Source: Paraplanobispora siamensis (GTDB lineage: Bacteria; Actinomycetota; Actinomycetes; Streptosporangiales; Streptosporangiaceae). From it: 64,000 nt of DNA. Every line of letters begins with the position of its first letter. Position 1 is the stretch's first letter. Position numbers and translations under genes: made by a program. The notes under the pieces were generated by a model. It saw only the letters and a program-made list of their open reading frames with translations. It was not told the origin of the DNA and ran no database searches. Of the stretch, positions 43,088 to 52,025 are shown in pieces. Location of the stretch: the NCBI RefSeq assembly GCF_016863175.1, contig NZ_BOOJ01000008.1:186001-250000 (forward strand), written 5' to 3'.

Positions 43088-44346
43088 CCGGGATGAGGGG
43101 CGAGGAGGGCCCGGCGGGCGGGCAGAAGGGCGTGCGCGTCGTCGTCACCGGGATCGGGGTCAAGAGCCCGGCGGGCAACACCGCCGGGGAGGTCCTGTCC
43201 ACGGTGCTGGCCGGCAAGTCGACGGCCACCGCGATCCCCGGCCTGGCCGGCGGTCCCGTGCCCATCGGATGCCCGCTGGCCCCCTTCGAGCCGCTCGACT
43301 ACTTCACCGGCCGTGAACTGCGCACCCTCGACCGGACCGCGCAGATCGGCCTGGCCGCCGCGATCGACGCCGTCGCCGACGCGGGCGAGCCGTCCCCTGA
43401 GGACTGCGGCGTCTACGTCGGCACCGGCGGGGGCGGGTTCGCCACGCTGGAGAACCTGATCGTGGGGCACGCCCTCGGCAGGGAGAAGGTGCCGGTGCAC
43501 GCCGTACCGGCGCTGATGTCCAGCTCCACGGCCGCGCGCATCGCCATCCGGTACGGCTACCGCGGGCCGTGCCTGACCTTCAACACGGCCTGCGCGAGCG
43601 GGGCCACCGCGATCGGCGAGGCGCTGCGCGCGATCCGTTCGGGCACGGTCGGCTCGGCCGTGGCCGGCGGCCTGGACGCGCTGCTGTCCCCGCTGGTCAT
43701 GGAGGCCTTCGCCAAGGTGGGCGCGCTCTCGGAACGGCTGGACGCGCCCGCGGAGGCCTCGCGCCCCTTCGACGAGAAGCGTGACGGCTTCGTCATGGGC
43801 GAGGGCGCGGCCTTCCTCGTCCTGGAGCGCTCCGATCTGGCCGAGGCGCGCGGCGCCCGCGTCTACGGGGAGGTGAGCGGCTACGCGGCCAACTGCGACG
43901 CCAACCACATCGTCGCGCCGCTGCGGGACGGCTCCGTCGCGGCCGACTGCATGCGCGCGGCGCTGGCCGACGCCGGGCTGTCGCCGGAGGACGTCGGCCA
44001 CGTCAACGCGCACGGCACCTCCACCCCGCACAACGACGACGCCGAGGCGCTCGCCCTGCGCGACCTCTTCGGCGGGGCCTCCGGCGGGCGCACGCCCCCG
44101 GTGACCTCCACCAAGGGCGTCAGCGGCCACCTGGTCGGCGGGGCGGGGGCGTTCGAGGCGGTGGTGGGCCTGCTCTCGGCCCGGGAGGGTCTGGTCCCGC
44201 CGACGGCCAACTTCACCTCGGGCCCGGCCACGGAGATGATCGACCTCGTCCACGGGGCGCCGCGCCGGATCCCGGCGGGTCCGGTGCTGTCCAACTCCTT
44301 CGGCTTCGGCGGCAGCAACGCCTGCCTGATCCTGACCCCCGCCTAG
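43084..44346 (+). CDS. Beta-ketoacyl-ACP synthase II (FabF-like)
   Basis: The 420-residue condensing enzyme has the catalytic Cys170 in NTACASGATA, His310 in NAHGTSTPHND and Lys344/His349 in TKGVSGHLVGGAG. These are the full KS II triad with elongation-competent Cys, not a chain-length factor. It overlaps the ACP gene. No ketoreductase, acyltransferase or chain-length factor is near, so it is not a full type II PKS or FAS operon. The GTG at 43084 is used; ATG 43093 is alternative. The product it helps make is unknown. Confidence 0.93.
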   Translation: MTGMRGEEGPAGGQKGVRVVVTGIGVKSPAGNTAGEVLSTVLAGKSTATAIPGLAGGPVPIGCPLAPFEPLDYFTGRELRTLDRTAQIGLAAAIDAVADAGEPSPEDCGVYVGTGGGGFATLENLIVGHALGREKVPVHAVPALMSSSTAARIAIRYGYRGPCLTFNTACASGATAIGEALRAIRSGTVGSAVAGGLDALLSPLVMEAFAKVGALSERLDAPAEASRPFDEKRDGFVMGEGAAFLVLERSDLAEARGARVYGEVSGYAANCDANHIVAPLRDGSVAADCMRAALADAGLSPEDVGHVNAHGTSTPHNDDAEALALRDLFGGASGGRTPPVTSTKGVSGHLVGGAGAFEAVVGLLSAREGLVPPTANFTSGPATEMIDLVHGAPRRIPAGPVLSNSFGFGGSNACLILTPA

Positions 44347-44499
44347 CCCTCTCTCTGTTCCTTCTCTGTCCGCTCCTTCACGGCTGCGCCCCCGAAGCGC
44401 CGGCCGCCGCACCCCTCCGCGCGCGGTCCGGCGCTTCTCGCCGTTCCCCCTCCCGCCGCATCGCCGCCCCTCGGCGCCATCCCCCTCGCCGGAGTGTAA

Positions 44500-44542
44500 G
44501 TCAACGTAAGTTGACACGATCATGAAGTCAACTTATGTTGAC
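44500..44542. promoter_or_regulatory. Double palindromic operator before the ABC exporter
   Basis: GTCAACGTAAGTTGAC (44500-44515) and GTCAACTTATGTTGAC (44527-44542) share the dyad GTCAAC-N4-GTTGAC with centres 27 bp apart. Two identical palindromes spaced by about two and a half helix turns suggest two bound dimers of a MarR/TetR-like repressor. No regulator gene is adjacent. It lies 50 bp before the exporter start. Confidence 0.65.
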
Positions 44543-44591
44543 AAGGTCGACTTTGGTCTACGAAAACGGGCGAAACGCTCGGGGAGAAGGC

Positions 44592-46445
44592 ATGAGCGGT
44601 AGACAGGAAGAGCGGCGGCCGGGGGCCGGTCGCGTTCGTCCGGAGGGGCAACCGGAAGGGAAGAGAGTGACCGCGACCGCATCTGAACACGTACCCGGCC
44701 AGGGTCCGGCAGCCGGACCCGGGGGCAGGGCATCGTGGAGCCTGCTGTTCGACTACGTCAGGCCGTACTGGCGCGTCCTGCTGGCCGGCGGGGCCCTCAG
44801 CCTGATCAGCTCACTGGCCGGGCTGGCGATGCCGCTGCTGGCCAAGTCGGTGGTCGACGCGTTCGGCCGGGACCAGTCCCTGGCCGGGCCGGTGCTCGCG
44901 CTGACGGCCGCCGTGGTGCTGGGCGCGGGCATCGGGGCGCTGGGCCGGTACATCCTGGAGCGCATGGGCGAGGGCATCGTGTTCTCGGCCCGGCGGAGCC
45001 TGGTGGGACGCATGATGAGGTTGCGCGTCTCCGAGGTGGACCGGCTCAAGCCGGGCGACCTGCTCTCCCGGGTGACCTCCGACACCACCCTGCTCCGCGC
45101 GGTGTTCACCGACGGGATCGTCGAGTCGGTCAGCTCGCTGTTCATGCTGGTGGGCGCGATCGTGATGATGGCGATCATGGACGGGGTCCTGCTCCTGGTC
45201 ACCCTGGCGGTCCTCGTCGTGGTCGGCGGGCTCGTGGGCCTGGTCATGCCGCGCATCCAGCGGGCCTCGCTCAAGGCGCAGGAGGCGGTGGGCGAGATGG
45301 GCGCGGTGCTCGACCGGGTGCTGCAGGCCTTCCGCACGGTCAAGGCCAGCGGCGCCGAGGAGCGGGAGATCGCGTCGGTGGGCGCCGCGGCGCGCGAGGC
45401 CCGGGACCGGGGCGTCGCCGTCGCCTGGTTGTCCTCCATCGTGGGCATCTCCGCCTGGGTCTCCGCGCAGCTCGCCTTCGTGGCCGTGCTCGGCGTCGGC
45501 GGGGCGCGGGTCGCCTCCGGCGCGATGGAGGTCTCCGCGCTGATCGCCTTCCTGCTCTACCTGTTCTTCCTCGTCGCGCCGGTCGGCCAGCTGGTCTCGG
45601 GGTTCACCCAGGTGCAGGGCGGCCTGGCGGCGGTCAAGCGGATCCGGGAGATCGAGGACCTCCCGGCCGAGGAGACCGCCGGGCCGGTCCCCGCGCCCGG
45701 CACGGCCCCCGCGGGGGTGACGTTCGAGTCCGTGGGCTTCCGCTACGGCGACGACCGGCCCATGGTCCACCACGACGTCTCCTTCGCCGTCCCGGCCGGC
45801 GGCATGACCGCGCTCGTCGGCCCGTCCGGGGCGGGCAAGTCGACGGTGTTCGCGCTGCTGGAGCGCTTCTACGAGCAGCAGAGCGGGACGATCACGTTCG
45901 ACGGGCGCGACATCCGGCACTGGCCGCTGGCCGAGCTGCGCGCCGCCGTCGGCTACGTCGAGCAGGACGCGCCCGTGCTGGACGGCTCGCTCCGGGAGAA
46001 CCTCCTGTTCGCCGCGCCCGACGTGCCCGAGGAGGAGGTGCGCCGGGTGCTCGCGCTGACCCGCCTGGAGGACCTGGTCGCCCGCCTCCCCGAGGGGCTG
46101 GACACCAAGGTCGGCCACCGCGGGGTCCTGCTGTCGGGCGGGGAGCGCCAGCGCGTCGCCATCGCCAGGGCGCTGCTGCGCCGGCCCCGGCTGCTCCTGC
46201 TGGACGAGGCCACCTCCCAGCTCGACGCGGTCAACGAGCTGCGGCTGCGCGAGGTCATCGCGGAGGTGGCCAGGGAGACGACCGTGCTGGTGATCGCGCA
46301 CAGGCTGTCCACGGTGACCGGCGCCGACCGGATCGTGGTGATGGAGGCGGGCCGGGTCAGGGCCGTGGGCACCCACGACGAGCTCCTCGACGGCGACGAC
46401 CTCTACCGCGAGCTCGCCGCCACCCAGTTCCTCCTGCCGACATAG
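44592..46445 (+). CDS. ABC exporter, fused membrane and ATPase domains (multidrug/lipid type)
   Basis: The 617-residue half-transporter has a polar N-terminal tail, six membrane helices (about 50-330) and a C-terminal ATPase. Walker A is GPSGAGKSTVF, then Q-loop YVEQDAPVL, signature LSGGERQRVAIARALL, Walker B LLLLDEATSQLD and H-loop IAHRLSTVT. It would act as a homodimer. The ATG at 44592 follows GGGGAGAAGG; a GTG at 44667 is also possible. The double palindrome upstream suggests tight repression. It might export a product of the ACP-KS pair, but the 245-bp gap with its own operator argues for independent control. Confidence 0.93.
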   Translation: MSGRQEERRPGAGRVRPEGQPEGKRVTATASEHVPGQGPAAGPGGRASWSLLFDYVRPYWRVLLAGGALSLISSLAGLAMPLLAKSVVDAFGRDQSLAGPVLALTAAVVLGAGIGALGRYILERMGEGIVFSARRSLVGRMMRLRVSEVDRLKPGDLLSRVTSDTTLLRAVFTDGIVESVSSLFMLVGAIVMMAIMDGVLLLVTLAVLVVVGGLVGLVMPRIQRASLKAQEAVGEMGAVLDRVLQAFRTVKASGAEEREIASVGAAAREARDRGVAVAWLSSIVGISAWVSAQLAFVAVLGVGGARVASGAMEVSALIAFLLYLFFLVAPVGQLVSGFTQVQGGLAAVKRIREIEDLPAEETAGPVPAPGTAPAGVTFESVGFRYGDDRPMVHHDVSFAVPAGGMTALVGPSGAGKSTVFALLERFYEQQSGTITFDGRDIRHWPLAELRAAVGYVEQDAPVLDGSLRENLLFAAPDVPEEEVRRVLALTRLEDLVARLPEGLDTKVGHRGVLLSGGERQRVAIARALLRRPRLLLLDEATSQLDAVNELRLREVIAEVARETTVLVIAHRLSTVTGADRIVVMEAGRVRAVGTHDELLDGDDLYRELAATQFLLPT

Positions 46446-46768
46446 ACGCCGTGCGACCGTCCGCTCCGTAGACTCCTGGCAAATTCCTGGGGCCGTTACG
46501 GGGCGGTTCGGGCAAGACGGTCCGGCGGCCCGGTTGACCGTGGGGGAAACCGGGAACCCCCGCTCTGCGAAGCCTCTCCTTCGCGCCGGAGCGCCCGTGG
46601 CGCGCTCACCGGTCCACCGCCGGTCCCGTTCGTGCGGAGCGCGGCCGGGACGGGGACCGCAGGAGGGGCATCCCGGCGACCGTTCCGGGATGCCCCCTCC
46701 CGGGTTGACCTGTGGCCTCCGAGTGACAAATATGAATGCGTTCATTCAGGACGATGGGGAGGCCATTC
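46446..46768. other. 323-bp non-coding gap before hutU
   Basis: No gene is seen. The first 250 bp are GC-rich without repeats of note. The last 70 bp carry the hutU control region: TTGACC at 46705-46710 as a -35 candidate, an AT-rich -10 zone around 46728-46736, the TGAATG palindrome and the ribosome site GGGGAGG. Confidence 0.6.
46733..46748. promoter_or_regulatory. Hut operator 1 (TGAATG-N4-CATTCA)
   Basis: TGAATGCGTTCATTCA is a perfect 6+4+6 palindrome that overlaps or abuts the -10 of hutU. The identical half-sites occur as a palindrome before the M20-hutF-hutI operon at 54435-54450. A further half-site CATTCAT overlaps the hutU ribosome site. Position suggests repression by blocking RNA polymerase. 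Confidence 0.75.
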
Positions 46769-48424
46769 ATGACCGGCAGCCGGACCGTCCGCGCGCCGCG
46801 CGGCACCACGCTCACCGCCAAGGGCTGGCCGCAGGAGGCCGCGCTCCGCATGATCCAGAACAACCTGGACCCCGAGGTGGCCGAGCATCCGGAGCAACTC
46901 GTCGTCTACGGGGGTTCGGGCAGGGCGGCCCGAGACTGGCGCTCGTTCGACGCGATCACCCGCACGCTGACGACCCTGGAGGGCGACGAGACGCTGCTGG
47001 TGCAGTCCGGCCGCCCGGTCGGCGTCTTCCGCACCCACGAGTGGGCGCCCCGCGTGCTCATCGCCAACTCCAACCTGGTCCCCGACTGGGCGGACTGGGA
47101 GGAGTTCCGCCGCCTGGAGGCCGCCGGCCTGACCATGTACGGGCAGATGACCGCGGGCTCGTGGATCTACATCGGCACCCAGGGCATCCTCCAGGGCACC
47201 TACGAGACCTTCGCCGCCGTGGCCGCCAAGCGTTTCGGCGGCTCGCTCTCCGGCACGATCACGCTGACCGCCGGGCTCGGCGGCATGGGCGGCGCCCAGC
47301 CGCTGGCCGTGACCATGAACGGCGGCGTGGCGATCTGCGTCGACTGCGACCCGCGCAGCATCGAACGGCGCATCGAGCACCGCTACCTCGACGTGCGGGC
47401 CGCCGACCTCGACGAGGCGCTGCGCCTGGCCTACGAGGCGCGCGACGCCCGCCGCCCGCTGAGCATCGGGGTCGAGGCCAACGCGGCCGAGGCGGTGCCC
47501 GAGCTGCTGCGCCGCGGTGCCGAGATCGACATCGTCACCGACCAGACCTCGGCCCACGACCCGCTGATGTACCTGCCGCTGGGCGTCTCCTTCGCAGACA
47601 TGGCCGCCGAGCGCGACAAGGACCCGGCCGGGTTCACCGCGAAGGCGCGCGAGTCCATGGCCAGGCACGTGGAGGCGATGGTCGGCTTCCAGGACGCCGG
47701 CGCCGAGGTCTTCGACTACGGCAACTCGATCCGGGGCGAGGCCAAGCTCGCCGGATACGCCCGAGCGTTCGACTTCCCCGGCTTCGTGCCCGCCTACATC
47801 CGCCCGCTGTTCTGCGAGGGCAAGGGCCCCTTCCGCTGGGCCGCGCTGTCGGGCGACCCCGCCGACATCGCCGCCACCGACCGGGCCATCCTGGAGCTGT
47901 TCCCCGACAACGAGCCGCTGGCCCGGTGGATCCGGATGGCCGGGGAGAGGGTCCACTTCCAGGGCCTGCCCGCCCGCATCTGCTGGCTCGGGTACGGCGA
48001 GCGCCACCTGGCCGGCGAGCGGTTCAACGACATGGTCGCCTCCGGGGAGATCCAGGCGCCGGTGGTCATCGGCCGCGACCACCTCGACTGCGGCTCCGTC
48101 GCGAGCCCGTACCGCGAGACCGAGGGCATGCTCGACGGCTCCGACGCCATCGCCGACTGGCCGCTGCTGAACGCGATGCTCAACGTGGCCTCCGGCGCCG
48201 CCTGGGTCTCCATCCACCACGGCGGCGGGGTCGGCATCGGCCGGTCCATCCACGCCGGGCAGGTGACCGTGGCCGACGGCACCGCGCTGGCCGCCGAGAA
48301 GCTCAACCGGGTCCTGACCAACGACCCCGGCACCGGCGTGATCCGCCACGTCGACGCCGGATACGACGAGGCCGTCGCCGTCGCCGAGGAGCGTGAGGTC
48401 CGCGTCCCGATGCGCGAATCCTGA
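46769..48424 (+). CDS. hutU: Urocanate hydratase
   Basis: The 551-residue NAD-dependent enzyme converts urocanate to 4-imidazolone-5-propionate, the second step of histidine breakdown. NAD is bound tightly through [18 protein letters not shown], and the active-site region [10 protein letters not shown], then [17 protein letters not shown], is conserved. ATG 46769 follows GGGGAGG. The first step enzyme HutH is not in the window. Regulated by the palindrome at 46733 and perhaps by the RpiR-family protein just downstream. Confidence 0.97.
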   Translation: MTGSRTVRAPRGTTLTAKGWPQEAALRMIQNNLDPEVAEHPEQLVVYGGSGRAARDWRSFDAITRTLTTLEGDETLLVQSGRPVGVFRTHEWAPRVLIANSNLVPDWADWEEFRRLEAAGLTMYGQMTAGSWIYIGTQGILQGTYETFAAVAAKRFGGSLSGTITLTAGLGGMGGAQPLAVTMNGGVAICVDCDPRSIERRIEHRYLDVRAADLDEALRLAYEARDARRPLSIGVEANAAEAVPELLRRGAEIDIVTDQTSAHDPLMYLPLGVSFADMAAERDKDPAGFTAKARESMARHVEAMVGFQDAGAEVFDYGNSIRGEAKLAGYARAFDFPGFVPAYIRPLFCEGKGPFRWAALSGDPADIAATDRAILELFPDNEPLARWIRMAGERVHFQGLPARICWLGYGERHLAGERFNDMVASGEIQAPVVIGRDHLDCGSVASPYRETEGMLDGSDAIADWPLLNAMLNVASGAAWVSIHHGGGVGIGRSIHAGQVTVADGTALAAEKLNRVLTNDPGTGVIRHVDAGYDEAVAVAEEREVRVPMRES

Positions 48425-48544
48425 CCTGCCGCGCTCCGATAAGTGAGATGGGGGACCGCCGAGGTCGGCGCTTGGGTACGGTGAGGCATCCTCCGCCTCC
48501 CCCGGCGGGGAATGATCACGGGCGGCGGATCGGTTGGAGGGGAC

Positions 48545-49360
48545 GTGGGCGACGGACTCGACCGGCTTCTGGAAGGTCGCCGGCTCTCGCCGGTGCAGCG
48601 GCGGATCGCGCGTTACCTGGACGACCACCTCGACGAGGCGATCTTCCTGTCGAGTGTGGAGCTGGCCGAGCGGGCCGGGGTGAGCCAGCCGTCGGTGACC
48701 AGGTTCGCGATGGTCCTGGGCTTCGCCGGATACCCGGAGCTGCGCCAGGCGCTGCGGCCCCTGGTCGTCGGCGGCCAGGACCCGTCGCGGGCCAACGACC
48801 TGCAGACCGCGATCGACGTGGAGATCGGCAACCTCCGGGCGGTGCGGGAGGGGCTGGCCGACGCCTCGGGCGTCACGGAGCTGGGCGCCGCGCTGGCCGC
48901 CTGCGAGCCGCTGCCGGTGCTGGGCCTGCGGGTCTCCAGCGGGCTGGCCACGACCTTCGCCTACTACGCCCGCCGGATCCACCCGGACGTGCGGCTGCTG
49001 ACCCACGGCGGCTCCGAGCTGGCCGACGGCCTGCACGCCGCCCGCCGGGCCGGAGCCGGCTGGCTGCTCGCGGTGGTCCTGCCCCGCTATCCGGCCGAGG
49101 CCGTGCAGGCCCTCAAGGACGCCCAGGGGCTGGGCCTGCGCACCGCGGTGATCACCGACCGGCGGGACGTGCCGTTCGACGCGGACGTGGTCCTGGACGC
49201 CCCGGTCGGCGAGCGGCTGGTGTTCGACTCGCACGCGGCGCCGCTCGCCCTGGCCATGGTGCTGGTGGAGGCCATGGCGGACGCGGCGCCGCTGCGCACG
49301 CAGGCCCGGCTGGAGGAGTACGAGCGGATGACCGACCAGGCGGGCGTCTTCACCTGCTGA
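48545..49360 (+). CDS. RpiR/MurR-family transcriptional regulator (probable hut regulator)
   Basis: The 271-residue protein has an N-terminal RpiR helix-turn-helix (LSPVQRRIARYLDDHLDEAI, then ELAERAGVSQPSVTRFAMVLG) and a C-terminal SIS domain (about 105-240). SIS domains usually bind phosphosugars but also other acids. GTG 48545 follows GGAGGGGAC. It lies 120 bp after hutU in the same direction, a linkage that I recall from other actinobacteria. It is the only regulator near either hut locus, so it is the best candidate to bind TGAATG-N4-CATTCA. That assignment is inferred. Confidence 0.85.
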   Translation: MGDGLDRLLEGRRLSPVQRRIARYLDDHLDEAIFLSSVELAERAGVSQPSVTRFAMVLGFAGYPELRQALRPLVVGGQDPSRANDLQTAIDVEIGNLRAVREGLADASGVTELGAALAACEPLPVLGLRVSSGLATTFAYYARRIHPDVRLLTHGGSELADGLHAARRAGAGWLLAVVLPRYPAEAVQALKDAQGLGLRTAVITDRRDVPFDADVVLDAPVGERLVFDSHAAPLALAMVLVEAMADAAPLRTQARLEEYERMTDQAGVFTC

Positions 49361-49524
49361 GCGGGTGCTGAGGCCCTGCATCGGAACGCCCCGGCGAAAA
49401 GGGCTCCCGGTGAGCTTCCCGCTCTCTCCCGGAGAGCCGCCGTCCTGACCGGACGCCGGTTTCGGCGATCGATCACGGGATTCAAGCGGGACTCGTTCGC
49501 CGGAGCGGCATCACCGGGGTGGCG

Positions 49525-50931
49525 TCATTGGGGCAGGGATGCGGCGAAGCGGGCGCCGGGCTCGACGGCTCCGACGTCTTGCGGGTGGACGACCTGGGCG
49601 GTGGGGAAGGCGCCGGTGGCCGTGCCCGGCAGCACCGTCAGCATGCCGCGCCCGGTGTTCTTGCCCGGTGCGCCGACCAGCAGCTCGCCCTTGCCGTCGC
49701 CGGTGACATCCAGGATGGAGACCGCCTCGCCGAAACGGTCGCCGGCTGCGGATTGTTCGGGCACCGGGTCGGCGGCCGGGTCGGCGTTGTCACCGTCTTG
49801 GCTGATGAGCCGCACGCCGGCGGGCTGCGGCCCGGATTTCGAGCCGGGCACCAGGGCGACCAGACCGGCCTGGTCGTGGCCGGAGACGGGGGTCGCCGGA
49901 GCGCCGATGGCGATCTCGGCGGCGCCGTCGCCGTTGACATCGCCCACAGCCACCTTCATCCAGTCGCTTGGCAGGCCAGCCAGCCAGGACAGATTCCGTG
50001 CGGTGTAGCCGGGATAAGCCATGCCGGCGCCGTAGCGGGAGCCGTAGAAGACGTTGACGGTGCCGGTGCTGGGCGTGACCATGACCACGTCGTCGTAGCC
50101 GTCACCGTTGACGTTGCCGATGGCCAGCTTGGAGTCCCGCTTGGGGCAGGCCTGGGCGGTGGGAGCAGTCGAGCCGCAGGCGGCCGGTGAGCCCATCACG
50201 TACGGCGTGGCCGAGGGGTTGCGGATGTCACCGATGTACCACAGGTAGTACTCGTCGCCGCCCAGGTTGGCGACGGTCACCATCTCCAGCAGATCATCAC
50301 CGTTGAGCAGGCCAGTAGCTGCGGAGGAGACATAGGGCTGCCGGCCGGACACGAATTCGGCCTGCTCGTGGGGCCCACCGTTGTACCAGCCGCCGAGGCG
50401 GGCGTTGTAGCCGCTCTTCCAGGCGGCAACGATGTCGATCTTGGGGTCGCTGTCGGCCCGGCCGGCCTTCAACCCGTCCAGGTAGGGTGCGGTTGCGATG
50501 AGGTGCCGCGCCACGATGCCTTCCGATTTCCAGGTGTGGATCTGGACGTCGTGGTGGCCGGTGGAGATCAGATCCTGGCGGCCGTCGCCGTCGAGGTCGG
50601 CGGCGCTCAGTTCGTTGCCCCACTGCTCGCAGTACAGCACTCCGCCCCAGCGGGTGGTGCCGGTGTTGCACTGCGGCGCGGGCCGGAAGTTCTCATGTCC
50701 ACCGAGCCCGTTCGGGCCGCCGTACAGCACCGTCACCAGTCCGGAATTGGCGCTGCCTTGAGCGCCGGGATAGGACGGGCTGCCCACGGCCAGGTCGTTG
50801 TAGCCGTCGCCGTTGAAATCGGTGTTCTTGACCGAAGGAGCCGCCTGCGCGCCGGCCGGGGCGGCGGCCGGAAGGGTCAGGGCCGTGCTCAGCGCGAGGA
50901 CGAGCGCCGCCCGGGTGGCTGTCATGTGCAT
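49525..50931 (-). CDS. Secreted FG-GAP/VCBS repeat protein
   Basis: The 468-residue protein has a signal peptide (AALVLALSTALTLPAAAPAGAQA). The mature part contains about six FG-GAP-type beta-propeller blades with Ca-binding loops such as DFNGDGYNDLAVG, DLDGDGRQDLIS, NVNGDGYDDVVMV and DVNGDGAAEIAIGAP. A seven-bladed propeller in the integrin-alpha style is likely. These proteins bind other proteins, glycans or cell walls outside the cell; some have lyase activity when fused to other domains, none of which is seen here. ATG 50931 is used, with ATG 50925 possible. Stands alone. Confidence 0.88.
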   Translation of the reverse strand: MHMTATRAALVLALSTALTLPAAAPAGAQAAPSVKNTDFNGDGYNDLAVGSPSYPGAQGSANSGLVTVLYGGPNGLGGHENFRPAPQCNTGTTRWGGVLYCEQWGNELSAADLDGDGRQDLISTGHHDVQIHTWKSEGIVARHLIATAPYLDGLKAGRADSDPKIDIVAAWKSGYNARLGGWYNGGPHEQAEFVSGRQPYVSSAATGLLNGDDLLEMVTVANLGGDEYYLWYIGDIRNPSATPYVMGSPAACGSTAPTAQACPKRDSKLAIGNVNGDGYDDVVMVTPSTGTVNVFYGSRYGAGMAYPGYTARNLSWLAGLPSDWMKVAVGDVNGDGAAEIAIGAPATPVSGHDQAGLVALVPGSKSGPQPAGVRLISQDGDNADPAADPVPEQSAAGDRFGEAVSILDVTGDGKGELLVGAPGKNTGRGMLTVLPGTATGAFPTAQVVHPQDVGAVEPGARFAASLPQ

Positions 50932-51248
50932 GCTCGCATGATCGCGGCGGCCTCTTGTGATCGACTTGCGGCTGACCGCAGACGCTGATCAGCGACATCC
51001 CCGGCGGCGGTGAGCCGGTCATCGATCCTGGCCTGCAGTGCGGTCGCGAAGGGTGTCGAGGTCGTTGGTCGCATCTCGATCCTCGGCACCCTTCGCCGCT
51101 TCCGCTCCGGCGTGGCGGTCAGCCTCGTCTGTCGGCACGCACCGCCGTACCGCTCTCCTGTTCAGGACTTGCTTGCGTCCAGGGTGTGTCTCTTGGATCT
51201 TTGCCGTCCGGGCGACCGCAGTGGGCAAGAGGATTCGAGAAACACGCC
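50932..51248. other. 317-bp gap with a long hairpin and an IS-like terminal repeat
   Basis: No gene is credible here. It holds a 15-bp stem (51047-51061 with 51081-51095, one G-T wobble, 19-nt loop) and, at its right end, the 70-bp segment 51181-51250 bounded by imperfect 19-bp inverted repeats. Both may be debris of a mobile element. The hairpin could also end transcription of the ABC exporter operon. Confidence 0.5.
51047..51095. terminator. Long hairpin downstream of the ABC-2 exporter operon
   Basis: CGAAGGGTGTCGAGG pairs with CCTCGGCACCCTTCG (15 bp, one wobble). It lies about 150 bp after the permease stop at 51249 on the minus strand. No T-tract follows. Confidence 0.4.
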
Positions 51249-51250
51249 CT
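51181..51250. mobile_element. Possible 70-bp insertion-sequence remnant or MITE
   Basis: AGGGTGTGTCTCTTGGATC at 51181-51199 and the reverse complement of 51232-51250 (AGGGCGTGTTTCTCGAATC) match at 15 of 19 positions. The ends resemble the outer termini of actinobacterial IS5-type elements as I remember them. There is no transposase between them and no clear target duplication. The right end supplies the stop codon of the ABC-2 permease. Confidence 0.35.
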
Positions 51251-51998
51251 AGCCCGCCAGTTTGCGCAGGGAGCGGACCGACCAGGTCAGGGCGAGCACG
51301 CCCAGGACCAGGAAGATGCCGAAGGCGATCGGGATGTCACTGTCGGAGAAGTCGCCGGCGAACAGGGCGCGGCCCGCCTCGACGGCGTAGTAGAGCGGGT
51401 TGAACTTGGCCACCGTCTGCATCCAGTCGGGGGCGAGCGACATCGGCAGCATCAGGCCGGACAGCAGCATCAGCGGGAGCAGGAAGAACTGCACGATCTG
51501 CGACATGCCGTTCTCGTCGCGCACCGCCAGCGCCAGGCCGTACGACAGGTTGGCGGCGAACAGGCCGGTCACCGCCATGAGCAGCAACATCAGGCCCATC
51601 GCGGCCAGGCTGATCCGCAGGCCCATCAGCGCGGCCACGCCCAGCACCAGGAGTGACTGCAGGACCAGCATGAGCATGTCCTTCACCACCCGGCCGAGAA
51701 TGATCGCGGGCCGCCAGGCCTGGCTGACCGCGAGCCGCTCCAGCACCCCGTTCCGGGTCTCGTTGATCATGCCGAAACCGGCGAACATCGAACCGAACAG
51801 CGCGATCATCACCAGCGCCGCCGGAGTGAACACGATCAGTGCCTCGGTCAGCTCCCCGTTCGGGGTGATGCTGGTCAGCAGCGGGGCGAACAGCAGCAGA
51901 TACAGGACGGGCTGCATGATGCCGATGATCGGCCATGCCAGGTTGCGGCGCATGACGCCGAGCTCGTAGCCCGTGAACAGCAAGGTGTGTCGAAGCAT
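51249..51998 (-). CDS. ABC-2 type transporter permease (daunorubicin-resistance type)
   Basis: The 249-residue protein has six membrane helices and the ABC2 signature near the C-terminal part (LLPLMLLSGLMLPMSLAPDWM, here cut: LSGLMLPMSLAPDWMQTVA). The start MLRHTLLFTGYELGVMRRN is typical of DrrB-like permeases. It follows its ATPase gene by 27 bp. The stop TAG lies within the right arm of an IS-like repeat, so the last residues may have been altered by an insertion. Exports a drug or lipid; controlled by the PadR gene upstream. Confidence 0.92.
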   Translation of the reverse strand: MLRHTLLFTGYELGVMRRNLAWPIIGIMQPVLYLLLFAPLLTSITPNGELTEALIVFTPAALVMIALFGSMFAGFGMINETRNGVLERLAVSQAWRPAIILGRVVKDMLMLVLQSLLVLGVAALMGLRISLAAMGLMLLLMAVTGLFAANLSYGLALAVRDENGMSQIVQFFLLPLMLLSGLMLPMSLAPDWMQTVAKFNPLYYAVEAGRALFAGDFSDSDIPIAFGIFLVLGVLALTWSVRSLRKLAG

Positions 51999-52025
51999 GG
52001 GGGGAGTCCTCGGGAGGGTGTCGGG

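Noticed and set aside
42839-46445. A polyketide or fatty acid biosynthetic gene cluster with exporter.
   Set aside because: Only one ACP and one KS are present. The exporter has its own operator and a 245-bp gap, and no tailoring or regulatory gene is near, so a cluster call is not supported.
51019-51228. A 69-codon minus-strand frame in the gap after the FG-GAP gene, considered as a transposase fragment.
   Set aside because: The polar sequence shows no DDE or other transposase motif and spans a hairpin. It lacks a ribosome site.
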